DNA of 64,000 bases from positions 236,552,396-236,616,395 of the forward strand of contig NC_133656.1 of NCBI RefSeq assembly GCF_009905375.1, written 5' to 3'. Position 1 is the stretch's first letter; each line of letters opens with the position of its first letter. This DNA comes from Apium graveolens. Taxonomy: Eukaryota; Streptophyta; Magnoliopsida; Apiales; Apiaceae. This document shows positions 33,044-44,611 of this stretch, one piece after another. Made by a program: the position numbers and the translations under genes. The notes beneath the pieces were generated by a model that did not search any database, was not told the origin of the DNA, and saw only the letters and a list, made by a program, of their open reading frames with translations.

Positions 33044-34003
33044 ATGAATACTTTTACTTCCAGAAATTCTCGTGTTATTATTCGTGAAGTGTGGGCATAT
33101 AATCTCGACAGTGAATTTACTATCCTGCAAAATACTGTGAAATATTATTCGTATGTCTCTCTCGACACTGAATATCCCGGTGTTATTTATCATCCTGTTA
33201 TCTATACTAACAATCATGTCACTCATCTTTCTCCGTCACAAAATTATTATCTGATGAAAGCTAACGTGGATGCTACGAATGTGATTCAACTCGGGTTAAC
33301 ATTATCGGATGAGAACGGAAATCTTCCTCACTTGGGCACGGATTCATGTTACGTGTGGCAGTTTAATTTCAAAGACTTCAATGTAGATAAAGATCTTTCA
33401 AACCCTGCCTCGATTGAGTTACTTAAGCAACAAGGAATCAATTTTTTGAAGAATAAGCAACAAGGGATAAGCGGAAGAGAATTTTCGAGATTGTTCTTCT
33501 ATTGTTTCGGACCTGGACGTAAATTCAACAATCCGACGGAAAATCTGAAAATTACTTGGGTGACTTTTCACGGCCATTACGACATTGCTTATTTGTTGGC
33601 CATGATTATCCAAACCAAATTACCATACGATTTAGACACATTCATTCACCTCTTACACTACTATTTCGGAAGTTCGGTTTACGACTTAAAGATGATTTTA
33701 AAGTTCCAAGGCTTGCATGGCGGTCTAGAGAGGATGGCTGAGATTCTTGAAGTTGATCGTCTCGCTGGAAAACATCATCAAGCTGGTTCGGATAGCTTGT
33801 TAACAATGCGGATGTTTCTGAAGACCAAGAAAAGTTATTTTAGTGGCAACAATTTTGACAAATTGAGCCACTTTACGTACATGTTGTTTGGTTTGAACCT
33901 CCAAATCAAGAACAAGATTGTTGCTCCGTACTTGTTCGCGCCAATGATCCCCAGCAATCAGTACTATCAGTACTACACCAATCAGTATTATCAATTTTAT
34001 TAG
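33044..34003 (+). CDS. CAF1: CCR4-associated factor 1 (CAF1) deadenylase
   Basis: An intronless 319-codon ORF, as is usual for plant CAF1 genes. CAF1 is the DEDD-type 3'-5' exonuclease subunit of the CCR4-NOT complex that shortens mRNA poly(A) tails in the cytoplasm. The catalytic residues are all present: D41 and E43 in SLDTEYPG, D180 in WVTFHGHYDIAYLL, and H245/D250 in KHHQAGSDSLLT. Other family blocks include IREVWAYNLDSEF, VIQLGLTLSDENGNLP and WQFNFKDFN. It is longer than the ~275-residue average because of a Tyr/Gln-rich tail (QYYQYYTNQYYQFY). Stress-induced CAF1 paralogues are typically intronless and divergent; whether this one is so regulated is not visible. A broken second copy lies at 38,842-39,650. 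Confidence 0.93.
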   Translation: MNTFTSRNSRVIIREVWAYNLDSEFTILQNTVKYYSYVSLDTEYPGVIYHPVIYTNNHVTHLSPSQNYYLMKANVDATNVIQLGLTLSDENGNLPHLGTDSCYVWQFNFKDFNVDKDLSNPASIELLKQQGINFLKNKQQGISGREFSRLFFYCFGPGRKFNNPTENLKITWVTFHGHYDIAYLLAMIIQTKLPYDLDTFIHLLHYYFGSSVYDLKMILKFQGLHGGLERMAEILEVDRLAGKHHQAGSDSLLTMRMFLKTKKSYFSGNNFDKLSHFTYMLFGLNLQIKNKIVAPYLFAPMIPSNQYYQYYTNQYYQFY

Positions 34004-34250
34004 TCGAGACGTTGAAGAGAAGTGTGCGTATATTCTCTACTCGGTCTCTGGTTTATGATATAGTATAGGCTTAAGGAATAAGGAGTTTGTGAATTTGAAA
34101 GCAAAGCATAGTTGGAATGCATTACTTATTACGAGTTCAGGAGTTATGGATTCTTCGTATTCGGAATATAAAAGATAGTAGTTCGTCTTCTTTGTCTGTC
34201 CTAGTTTAGGTTAAGTCTGGTATCCCTGGTGACAGCAGGGGTTAGGTCAA
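34004..34250 (+). other. 3' flank of CAF1
   Basis: Probable 3' UTR. The segment 34,080-34,195 resembles 39,730-39,850 downstream of the CAF1 pseudogene, showing that the duplication included the 3' flank. Confidence 0.5.
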
Positions 34251-34381
34251 GTTACCAGGTAACTATCATGACATTGATTTGAACTTATGACTACCGAGTC
34301 AATAGAGCTCTGATAACATGTTAAGCAACGACAAGACGCCCTCTATTCACCACAGGATTGATTGGGAGAGCTAACTCGATT
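34251..34381 (+). pseudogene. Chimeric scrap of the lyase gene
   Basis: The left part (34,251-34,328) matches the lyase exon 13 end and following intron (31,941-32,003: GTTACCAGGTAA ... CAATAGAGCT ... TGATAACATGTTAAGC). The right part (34,329-34,381) matches the last exon (32,437-32,493: CGCCCTCTATTCACCACAGG ... GCTAACTCGAT). About 430 bases between these are missing, so the duplicate has an internal deletion. It carries no function. Confidence 0.85.
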
Positions 34382-34745
34382 AAAATGTAGTAATGTAATC
34401 TGGAGAAAATTTATTAAGATTTTAAGGTTCATGTGAATTTATCATTTTAAGCTTGCGCTATTCTTGGGGTTACTTGCTCAAATTTACTTTACAGGTTTCT
34501 CTTTTATTAATTTAAGTTCTTATTTATTAAATAGACTGCTGAAATTCAAACTGGAAAGCTTCAGATATAAGCTTATTAGAAGAGAAAGAACACGATAATG
34601 TCTCAGAAAGACGGCATCAAAAACATGATTAAAATGACATTTGCTTGACCGCAAAACCATCAGTTTCTAAACTGAGATCTTAGCTGATGTAAAAAGCAAT
34701 AGTATGACACGAAGCCAATGTGGCTTTCAGATTTATAGACCGCAA
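34382..34745. other. Intergenic sequence left of element 3
   Basis: AT-rich, no ORF or known repeat recognised. Confidence 0.4.
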
Positions 34746-34750
34746 CATCA

Positions 34751-35063
34751 ACATGGGTTTGTGAAATCTATTAATTAAACTCATGAAAATACACTACTCA
34801 AATTCATTCAGTAGTTTATGAATTAGTTTTCTTTTTAGATTTGGACTATAATTTTGATTTAGGCCTAATTTCTTTTCTTATAAATACTCATGTAATTGTA
34901 AAATCATAACATAATAAATTATAAGAGATCAATACAAAATTAGTGTGGCTTGTGGAATAAAAATTTCCGAACCACCTAAATCTTTGTCTTGTGTGATTGT
35001 CGTTTATTTTCTTGTTCTTGTTTATTCGTTTTGGGTTTTACTTTCGTTGTTGTATACTTAACA
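34751..35063 (+). repeat. 5' LTR of element 3
   Basis: 313 bases aligned throughout with the 3' LTR and ending TTAACA. Its first bases read ACATGGGTTTG against TGTTGGGTTTG in the 3' LTR, so the terminal TGT has been lost or changed. A primer site for initiator-Met tRNA follows at 35,066-35,077 (CGGTATCAGAGC, first base mutated). Confidence 0.9.
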
Positions 35064-35101
35064 ACCGGTATCAGAGCCAGGTTTTCAGGTGAGTAGGAGC
35101 A

Positions 35102-37790
35102 ATGGCAGTAGACGGAAAGGTAAAGATCAACAAATTTGATGGCAAAGATTATGGGTTTTGGAATATGCAAATTGAGAATTATTTGTATCAGAAAAAACTA
35201 CACAAACCGCTGGAACAGAAGAAACCAACTTCAATGAAGGATGAAGACTGGAAGCTATTGGACAGGTAGGCTCAGGGGGTTGTCAGGTTGACTTTGGAAA
35301 AGAACGTTGCTTACAATATCGTCAAGGAAACGACAACCTATGGTTTGATCAAGGCTTTGTCAAACATGTATGAGAAGCCGTCTGCTTCAAATAAGGTGCA
35401 TTTGATTCGCTTGTTAGTTGCCACGAGATTGAATGAAGGAGATTGTGTTGTTGATCATGTGAACGAATTTAATTCTATCCTAGCAAGATAGGCATCGGTG
35501 GATATTAAATTCGATGATGAAGTACATGTCTTGTTGTTGGTATCCCCATTACCAGACGGTTGGTTGGGATTTGTCACTGTTATAAGCAATTCATCTGGGA
35601 GCGGTAAGATGACTTTTGATGGAGTTCGAGATTCGATTCTTGGAGAAGATATTTGTAGGAGAAACTCAGGAGAGTCGTCAGATTCCTTGTTGAGTGCTGA
35701 GAGTAGAGGCAGAAAGTTCGAAAAGGGGCATAATAAGGGGCGTAGCAGATCGAAGTCACAGAAGAGAGGACAATCCAAAGATAGCAAGAATATTATTTGT
35801 TGGAATTGTCAGAAGAAGGGTCACTTCAAGAATGAGTGCACGGCTCCCGCGACTCCTAAATGAAAGAGTAAAGAGGATAATTCAACTAACGTAGTTGAAG
35901 AAGTGGTGCAGGACGATGCTTTAATTTTTTGTGTTGAATGTTCGGGTGAATCATGAGTTATGGATTCTGGTGCATCATTCCATGTTACTCCTTGCAAGGA
36001 TTTAATGTTAAATTTCAGTTGGAAATTTTGGTAAAGTTTGTCTTGCTGATGATGAGACTTTGGATATTGCGGGCATAGGAGATATTAATCTTAGAACCTC
36101 TTTGGGAACTAGTTGGACGTTGAAAGATGTAAGGTACATTCCTGGACAGAAGAAGATGTTGTTATATGTGGGTCAATTAGATAAGGAAGGGTATCGAGCT
36201 ACTTTCGGAGACGGACAGTGGAAAGTTATAAAGGGGAATCTAGTTATTGCTCGTGGAGAGAAAAAGGGGACTTTGTACATTGTTGAACAATCTAGCTATG
36301 AAGCAAATGCAGTTGCTGATGAGATTGAGTTTTCAACTTTGTGGCACCAAAGGCTTGGTCATATGAGTGAAAAAGGTATGAAGCTGTTAACTTCGAAGGG
36401 GAAGATTCCTGAGTTGAAGAATGTGGAAGTTGGATTATGTGAGCCATGTGTTCTTGAAAATCAGAAACGTGTTACTTTTGTAAAATCAGGGAGGACCCCC
36501 AAGGATAAGAAGTTAGAGCTAGTTCATACAGATGTATATGGTCCAACAACAGTTGCGTTGTTGGGCGGATCTCGCTATTATGTCACTTTCATTGATGATT
36601 CCACTAGAAAGGTATGGGTTTATTTTTTGAAGAATAAATCAGATGTGTTTGCTACTTTCAAGAAGTGGAAGACTGAAGTTGAAAATCAGACCGATTTAAA
36701 AGTGAAGAGTTTGATATCAGATAATACAGTAGTGATGAGTTTAAAAGCTATTGCACGAAATTTGGAATTGAAATGATTAAAACTATTCCAGAGACACCAC
36801 AACAGAATGGTGTTGTAGAGCGCATGAATATAACCTTGAATGAGAGGGCCAAGAGTATGATATTACATACAGGGTTGTCAAAGATGTTTTGGGCTGATGC
36901 AGTTAGCACAACAACGTATCTTATAAATAGAGGACCTTCAAGTCCTTTGGGGTTCAAGATTCCTGAAGAAGAGTGGCAAGAAAAAGAGGTAAATATTTCA
37001 CACTTGCGAGTTTTTTGTTGTGTTTCTTATGTGCGTGTTACAGATTCCAAAAGGGACAAGCTTGATCCGAAAGCAAAGAAGTATATCTTCATTAGTTATG
37101 GCTCAGATGATATGGGTTACCGTTTCTGGGATGAACTGACTAAGAAGGTCGTTAGAAGTAGAGATGTTACTTTTAATGAGAATGCAGTGTATAAGGATAA
37201 GCTTGTAGTCGATTCTAAGTTTACAAAGGAACAACCTGAGAAAGAGGAAGCAGTGCTTGAAGATATTACAGAAACAGATCTTACAGGAAATAGTGGGAGT
37301 TCGGAGAATGTTGATGGCAGGGTTCCAGTAACTCCACAGACTGAGGTAAAAAAAATCTAGCAGAAGTGTGAGGCCACCACAAAGATATTCTCCTTCAGCA
37401 TATTATATGTTATTGACCGAGGACGGGGAGCCTCAGTGTTCTTCAGAGGCAGTACAAGTGGATGATTTAGTTCAGTGGAAATCAGCCATGGATGAGGAGA
37501 TGAGTTCACTTGAGAAGAATTTTCTTGAGGAGTTGGGCAAGAAACAGGCGGACAGTGCTTTGTATAGCGACAGTCAGAGTGTTATTCATCTTACGAAGAA
37601 TCCTGTGTTTCATGATAGGACGAAGCATATTCACTGAGATATCACTTTACAAGAGAGTTCATAAGCAATGATACTTTGTCCTAGAAGAAAATCATTGGTT
37701 CATAGAATCTTGCAGATATGTCGACTAAGGTGGTTACGAATGAAAAGTTGAAGTTTTACGTAGCTTCAACTGGCCTTCAGAATTGATTGA
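35102..37790 (+). pseudogene. Decayed gag-pol of element 3
   Basis: Gag from ATG 35,102 is interrupted by in-frame stops near 35,267, 35,489 and 35,861; its CCHC knuckle CWNCQKKGHFKNEC is near 35,798. Protease retains VMDSGASFHVT near 35,957. Integrase runs 36,060-37,360 in two frames, with HTDVYGP and QQNGVVERMN blocks but a degraded middle Asp motif (ISDNTVVMS). From MDEEMSSLEKN the frame jumps straight to the RNase H region (SALYSDSQSVIHLTKNPVFH), so about 400 residues of RT are deleted. Remnants of the C-terminus (NLADMSTKVVTNEKL) extend to about 37,780. Confidence 0.9.
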
Positions 37791-37889
37791 TAAGAAGGCG
37801 CTGCACTAGTTAGACTTATTGATTGAAGGGTTGATTTTACTAGACTTACAAGAGTGAAGTGAAGATTGGCCAGACTCCAAGTGGGAGAT

Positions 37890-38206
37890 TGTTGGGTTTG
37901 TGGAGTCTATTAATTAAGCCCATGAAAATAGACTATTCGGATTCATATTCAGATTAGTTTATGGACTAGTCTACTTTTCATATTTGGACTATAATTTTGA
38001 TTTAGACCTAGTTTCTTCTCTTATAAATACTCATGTAATTGTAAAATCATAACATAACAAATTGTGAGAGATCAATACAAAATTAGTGTCGCTTGTGGAG
38101 TAGGAATTTTTGAGCCACGTAAATCTTTGTCTTGTGTGATTGTCGTTTATTTTCTTGTTCTTGTTTATTCGCTTTGGGTTTTGCTTTCATTGTTGTATAC
38201 TCAACA
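37890..38206 (+). repeat. 3' LTR of element 3
   Basis: 317 bases, TGTTGGG ... CTCAACA, preceded by the polypurine tract AAGTGGGAGAT (37,879-37,889). A TATAAATA promoter box is near 38,022. Confidence 0.92.
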
Positions 38207-38211
38207 CATCA

Positions 38212-38841
38212 GGATGTTTTGCTTTTGACAAAAAAGCATCAATTTTCTTTTGGATGTATGACGGATAACTAATAATCAGTTCCAGGGCCTCGACAGATTG
38301 AAATAGATCCCTAGAAGATATTGTGGCAGAGCTGCTATGCTCAGGTTCGTAGTAATTAGTATCTCATACTTCTTACATTAAGTCTTTACAATTGAACAAT
38401 GGCAACACTGAACCAAGGCCAACAACCTGGTGACCTATTTTCATCAAGGGGGTATATTCAATTCAGATTTCTTGCGCATCAGAGCAACAGGAGTAGCCGG
38501 TAACATCAACAGCTTTAGACCAGATAATGACATCCCCGGAGCTACCCAGTGCCCAGTCCGCTAAAACTTATATATAATTGCTAGAGAAATGGAACTCAAA
38601 ATTTACACTATATGACCTGAAATACGTCCAAGAACTAATAAAAAGGTGATTATTATTTTCACAATGAATGATAGTATTAGAAACCTCTAAACAATCAATG
38701 CCATGCGAATACATATAAGAATAACAAGTAATAATTAACTTACTTCGTAAACTTTAATGGTAGATCAAACGAATTTCATTAGTCAGCTTATTAAGTTTGC
38801 AAATTATTATTACTACAGCAATGTAAGTAACACTAGCAGGC
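38212..38841. other. Sequence between element 3 and the CAF1 pseudogene
   Basis: Before element 3 inserted, this was contiguous with 34,382-34,745. On the minus strand 38,430-38,570 is open with a protein-like reading (ADWALGSSGDVIIWSK), but I cannot assign it. Nothing else recognised. Confidence 0.3.
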
Positions 38842-39650
38842 GATATTGAATACCCGGGTGTTATTTATCATCCTACTGTGAATATTAACGGTCATGTCAC
38901 TAATATTTCTCCGTCACAAAGTTATTCTGTGATGAAAACTAATGTAGATGCTTCGAAGTTGATTCAACTCGGGCTAACATTATCCGAGGCGAATGGTAAT
39001 CTTTCACACTTGGGCACGGATTCATGTTTCGTGTGGCAGTTCAACTTTAAAGATTTTGACGTGGATAAAGATCTTTCAAACCTAACTCGATTGAGTTACT
39101 TAAGCAACAAGGAATCAATTTTTGAAAAATAAGCAACAAGGGATAAGTGCAGAAAAATTTTCGAGATCTTTCTTCTATTGATTTGGACCAGGACGTAAGT
39201 TTTGTAATCCACCAGAAAATTTGAAGATTATTTGGGTAACTTTTCATGGCACTTATGACATTGCATATTTGTTGGCACTGATTATCCAAACCAAATTGAC
39301 ATACGATTTAAACACATTCATTCACCTCTTACACTACTATTTAGAAATTTCGGATTATGACTTAAAGATGATTTTAAATTTCCAAGATTTGCATGGCGGT
39401 TTAAAGAGGATAGCTGAGATTCTTCAAGTTGATCGTAAAGCTGGAAAACATCATCAAGCTGATCTGATAGTTTATTGACAATGCGAATGTTTATTAAGAC
39501 GAAGGAATGATATTTTAGTGGTAACAATTTTAACGAATTAAGCTACTTTACGTACATGTTGTTTGATTTGAATCTTCGAATCAAAAACAAAATGGTTGCT
39601 CCATACGCGATCACGCCAGTGATCCCCAAAAATCAGTACTATACAGTCAA
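38842..39650 (+). pseudogene. CAF1 pseudogene (duplicate of 33,044-34,003)
   Basis: Clear homology to the intact CAF1 from the DTEYPG block (here DIEYPG) to the C-terminus, including GHVTNISPSQSYSVMKTNVD and VWQFNFKDFDVDKDLSN. The first ~40 codons are lost or unrecognisable. A frameshift near 39,082 (DLSN, then loss of ASIELL), a TGA near 39,147, a stop in the Cys/Phe-rich segment near 39,180, and breakage of the last catalytic block (HHQADLIVY near 39,450) inactivate it. Homology continues into the 3' flank to about 39,850. Confidence 0.93.
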
Positions 39651-39859
39651 AAAGTTGAAGAAAATGTGTGCAATTTTCTCTATTTAGTCGTTGGTTTATG
39701 AAATAATAAGCTTAGGGAATAAAAAGTTTGTGATTTTTTTCGCAAGAAAGAATTGCAAATTTTGAAAGCACACCATAGTCGGAATAAATTACTTAATGAA
39801 TTTAGAATTTTTGTATTTGGAGAATAAAATATAGCAGTTTGTTTTTTTGACAAAATTTT

Positions 39860-40354
39860 AGTATGCGCTCATGTAGTGTATTTTTGTTTAAGTTAAATTT
39901 ATGTTGGTAATAATATTATACGATTTACTGGTGAATATTTTGTGAATTTTTTTTTTGATAATTAAACGCACTCATCCACTCACCTTAACAATATCATGTA
40001 AAATAGCATTTCTTCTTTTTTATTATGGTTGTCAAATTGTTTAGTTTCATATTTTTAAACTTGTAGCTTATCCTCCTAAAATCCCCTAAACTATGACGGT
40101 CCATAAAAAATAAAATATTATGATCTAAAAAACAATAGTGGGCATCTGACTTACGATCCCACGAAATGAAATAAAATTTGGCTCATATGCATAGCCACAA
40201 AAGTACTTCCCTCAAAGTTAGTGTTAAGTACTTATTATCGTGCTATTCGATTCTTGTCTAATCCGAATATTGTTGTCAGATATTTATACCCCAACTTCGT
40301 TCTGATATATATTTATTTACAGGATATATAACCTGATTATTTTTTTAGAAAAAA
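39860..40354. other. AT-rich intergenic sequence
   Basis: No gene, known motif or repeat recognised before the first Helitron-like unit. Confidence 0.4.
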
Positions 40355-42536
40355 TAGTTTTATAACCCGTGCACAACACGTGCATTCTCTAAAGTCACAT
40401 GTTAAATAACAGTGTACATATTACATAAATGAAATATAAATTTTTTTGTAAGATGCATTTTCTTCTATTTTATATCGAATAATTGATATTTGATATTCGT
40501 AAAAGTTATACTTGTTTTATATTTTGAATTTTATTGCTTAATTGCCGTAATTGAGCACTTGAAAAGATCAAGTTGACTGATTGCTCTATAACCCGTGCAA
40601 TGCACGTGCATGCTCTATATTGCGCATTTTTAATTACAGTTGTTGGCAGTGTATTCGTGTTGTTTCTAGGTGAATTGATGACATTAGCGTGTTTATATGA
40701 ATAGTTTTTGACTTTTTGGGGTGTGGTTATATCGATGCAAAACAAATTTTTGACATTTAACATTAAGGTAAAATAATAGAGAAATGTAGTGGTGTTCTTT
40801 GCCTGAAATATGAATAAATAATTTATTAAATAACTAATTTATTTGAATGCTAAAAGTGCGATAAGTGGGGTACATGATTGTTGATCTTAACCAGAAGCAT
40901 ATGTTGTTAAACTAATGATCTCATCAACTCGAAGTATGTGTAATATTAATGATTCTCGAATTTTTTCAACTATTTTTCTTATATGCATGAAAGTTTAATA
41001 TTTGTTATATATTAATTTGATTAAATAATTTCAGTATTATATCATATATATCTTTAAAATTCCAATCTAATTATTGTTTACGTATAGTTTAAACCATTTT
41101 ATGAAAATTATGCTTTATATAATAGTTCCCACATTGTTAGAATAAAAAAATAATTTCTACTATTCGTGATTCGACCTTCGTACACTAATAGTGTTTTTCT
41201 CCTTAAAAATATATTTAATTTATCCATATATTTATAAATTGTTAATATTAAATAATCAATTAATAATAAATGTACGTAATAATGAGACATAATACTTAAT
41301 AAATGCATATTAAATTAGAAGTAATTGATGCATGCATATGAAATTAAAATAATTATTAACATACAATTATGATGGGCAATTTAGTAATTTTAATATGATT
41401 AAATTGTCATAGTATAATTCTGCTAAACGTACAAAATTATACACCTATATGTAATGAAAATGTACAACTTTAGTTGTCAATTTAAATCACAAACATAATG
41501 TTTGTGAAAGTAATTGGAGTAGGTTGTAATGTAGGTAGATAAAAATGTTTGTATCTTATCTCCGCATCGTCCACTTACAATGGCAGTTGGAAAATATCTA
41601 GCAAGTTCTTCCAATGTTGATCGCATCTTTTATTTATTACAAGAAGAATATTATTTATTAATTGTATACTTGTTCGTGAATATATGTTAAGATATGATAC
41701 ATGTGTATTTGGTATTAATATATTTTATAGTAAAGTAAGATCATGCATATATGCATGTACATACACGTACCGTATCTGAGTGAAAGCACGATCCGGGTCA
41801 GCAACAATGAAAGCAAGAGTTCCATCGTAGTCAAGAAATATCATAATTTATTTTCCTTTGGAAGCTTTTATAATTTGTTCAAATTTATGTAGAGCAGATG
41901 GTAAGTTTTGATATAATACGAAGAACTATGAACAAGTGAATCTTTGGGATGGGTAGGAGAAGAATTTTTCATGGATGCAAATAAAGATGTGATTGAATTC
42001 TCCATTTTAAAATTTGGTAAAGGCTGCAGAAGGGAGAGAGAAGATGGTGATGGTGTAATATGTTTGTCGTTTAGTTTATTTAAAAAGGGGTTTATATGCT
42101 TTGGCCAAAATTTATTCCAGACTTTGTAAATCTTGGACATATATTCTGTGATAGAATAAATTTAAGATGCTCAAATCAATTATTTAGATTTGTATTTTCC
42201 ATTTCAGTCTTGGTATTGGTTGAGTGATATTAAGTACTTTTGTACGTTTAGTGTTAAGGGGTAGTAAATCTGTATATATTCTAAATTTCTCTTTATAACA
42301 GGTAACAAGAAAAGATACATACTTTATTTTTTTGCACTATTTAGTACATCTTTAACTCATATGATTTACTTTAATATATTTTCCGAGTATTTGCTTACGG
42401 AAGTTATAGAAAAACGTGTAAAAGCAAGCAAACTCTAATTTATACCTAGTATGAAGCGAAAGGGTTACAAATATACTTAACGGAGGTGAAGCATACCATG
42501 TATTACCTCCATGTTATCTTCTTTTACTATTACTAA
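40355..42536 (-). mobile_element. Helitron-like unit, copy 1
   Basis: First of three head-to-tail copies. It begins TTTTATAACCCGTGCACAACACGTGC and ends CTTTTACTATTACTAA, and is otherwise collinear with copy 2. Read on the minus strand, the left edge is a GC-rich imperfect hairpin, ~10 bases, then CTA(T), a degraded form of the CTAG end seen at copies 2 and 3. A second hairpin (CGTGCAATGCACG, six-base-pair stem) lies inside at about 40,597. The unit carries a trehalose-phosphate phosphatase fragment but no Rep/helicase sequence, so it is non-autonomous if it is a Helitron. Confidence 0.55.
41553..41905 (-). pseudogene. Trehalose-6-phosphate phosphatase (TPP) fragment, copy 1
   Basis: Two exons with an intron between them, on the minus strand. 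The first (41,771-41,905) reads SALHKFEQIIKASKGK, a TAA, then IMIFLDYDGTLAFIVADPDR and AFTQIR, with the HAD catalytic motif DYDGT and a GTACGT donor. The second (41,553-41,627) reads MRSTLEELARYFPTAIVSGR then CGDKIQ. Both match consecutive conserved blocks of plant TPPs, which convert trehalose 6-phosphate to trehalose. The TAA replaces the Gln of the usual KGKQI. Only ~70 residues of ~370 are present. Confidence 0.85.
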
Positions 42537-42792
42537 CTAGCTTTATAACTCGTGCGAGACACGTGCATTCTCTAAAGTCACATGTTAAATAACAATGTAC
42601 ATATTATATAAATGAAATATAAATTTTTTTGTAAGATGCATTTTCTTCTATTTTATATCGAATAATTGATATATGATATTCGTAAAAGTTATACTTGTTT
42701 TATATTTTAAATTTTATTGCTTAATTGTCGTCATTGAGCACTTGAAAAGATCAAGTTGATTGAATGCTCTATAACCCGTGCAATGCACGTGT

Positions 42793-43297
42793 TGTTAGGA
42801 GGAAACACACACATATTTGAGATTCAATTTTACCAATATAGAGTACGCACACAAACACACAACAATATATTTGACGTTGAAAACCCATATCCCAACTTGT
42901 ATTATTAATCAAAACAATTATCAATAATACATCGATACATAACACCTCAATGGTGTCCCAAACTGATACTTAAGCCAACCAATGCTCAAGCATCTCTCAC
43001 ACGATACCTAAGAGGCTAAGACGACTACATCTCTTAAGCATACATCAAAACAATAACATGACTATGTATATATAGTCATCACAAACTTAGTCAACAAGAC
43101 ATACCTAATCTAATTATAATAATAATTGTCAACCCATACAATTATTACCCAACTCAATTATGATAATAATTGTCTACCCATACAATTATTACTCAATCCC
43201 ATTACGATAATAAATGTCAACAAATACAATTATTACCCAATCCAATTATGTCTTGTATCACCAAGCTCATAACACATATTCGGTTTAAACCCCAACA
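42793..43297. mobile_element. Solo LTR inserted in copy 2
   Basis: A 505-bp block interrupts the ACGTGC hairpin region, with ends TGTTAGG ... CCCCAACA (imperfect terminal inverted repeat) and flanks CGTGT / CGTGC, a 5-bp target duplication with one change. It has no coding sequence, so it is best read as a solo LTR left by LTR-LTR recombination. An AATTATTACCCAA-type motif repeats within it. Confidence 0.7.
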
Positions 43298-44243
43298 CGT
43301 GCATTCTCTATATTGCGCGTTTTTAATTACAATTGTTGGCAGTGTATTCGTGTTGTTTGTAGGTGAATTGATGACATTAACGTATTTATATAAGTAGTTT
43401 TTTACTTTTTGGGGTGTGATTATATCGATGCAAAACAAGTTTTTCGACATTTAACATTAAGGTAAAATAATAGAGAAATGTAGTGGTGTTTTTTGCCTGA
43501 AATATGAATAAATAATTTATTAAATAACTAATTTATTTGAATGCTAAAAGTGCGATAAGTGGGGTACATGATTGTTGATCTTAACCGGAAGTATGTGTTG
43601 TTAAACTAATGATCCCATCAACTGGAAATATGTGTAATATTGATGATTCTCGAATTTTTTTCAACTATTTTTCTTATATGCATGAAAGTTTAATATTTGT
43701 TATATATTAATACGATTAAAAAATTTCAGTATTATATCATATATATCTTTAAAATTTCAATCTAATTATTGTTTATGTATAGTTTTAACCATTTTATAAA
43801 AATTATGCTTTTTCTAATAGTTCCCACATTGTTAGAATAAAAAAATAATTTCTACTATGCGTGATTCGACCTTCGTACTCTAATAGTGTTTTCTCCTTAA
43901 AAATGTATTTACTTTATCCATATAGTTATAAATTGTTAATATTAAATAATCAAGTAATAATAAATGTAAGTAATAATGAGACATAATACTTGTTAAATGC
44001 ATATTAAATTAGAAGTAATTGATGCATGCATATAAAATTAAAATAATTATTAACATACAATTATGAGGAGCACTTTAGTAATTTTAATATAATTAAATTG
44101 TCATAGTATAATTCTGCTAAACGTACAAAATTATACACCCATATGTGATGAAAATGTACAACTTTAGTTGTCAATTTAAGTCAAAAATATTGGTTGTGAA
44201 AGTAATTGGAGTAGGTTGTAATGTAGGTAGATAAAAATTTATG

Positions 44244-44611
44244 TATCTTATCTCCGCATCGTCCACTTACAATGACAGTTGGAAAATATCTCTCAAGTTC
44301 TTCCAATGTTGATCTCATCTTTTATTTATTACAAGAAGAACGTTCTTTATTAATTGTATATTTGTTCGTGAATATATGTTAAGATATTATACATGTATAT
44401 TTGGTATTAATATATTTTATAGTAAAGTAAGATCATGCATCTATGCATGTACATACACGTACCGTATCTGAGTGAAAGCACGATCCAGGTCAGCAACAAT
44501 GGGAGTAAGAGTTCCATCGTAGTCAAGAAATATCACAATTTATTTTTCCTTGGAAGCTTTTATAATTTGCTCAAATTTATGTAGAGCAGATGGTAAGTTT
44601 TGATATAAGAC
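44244..44611 (-). pseudogene. Trehalose-6-phosphate phosphatase (TPP) fragment, copy 2
   Basis: The same two exons as in copy 1: LPSALHKFEQIIKASKEK, TAA, IVIFLDYDGTLTPIVADLDR (44,461-44,611), and MRSTLEELERYFPTVIVSGR (44,247-44,320). This copy keeps TPIV where copy 1 has AFIV, closer to functional TPPs. The stop replacing Gln is shared with copy 1, so it predates the amplification. Copy 3 is truncated before this segment. Confidence 0.85.

Larger units (their letters stand above)
34751..38206 (+). mobile_element. Ty1/copia element with two LTRs, Tnt1/Tork-like (element 3)
   Basis: A complete but decayed element: 5' LTR, primer site, gag, protease, integrase, a pol deleted for nearly all of RT, polypurine tract, 3' LTR. 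It is flanked by a 5-bp target duplication CATCA (34,746-34,750 and 38,207-38,211). The gag N-terminus (KVKINKFDGKDYGFWNMQIE) resembles Tnt1-type gags. At ~3.46 kb it is about 2 kb shorter than an intact element. By eye the two LTRs differ at roughly 35 of ~315 positions, so the insertion is old. Confidence 0.93.

Noticed and set aside
40597..40625. Internal ACCCGTGCAATGCACG hairpin as a further Helitron end
   Set aside because: No CTRR follows the hairpin on the minus strand, and the sequence is collinear through it in all three copies, so it is treated as internal.
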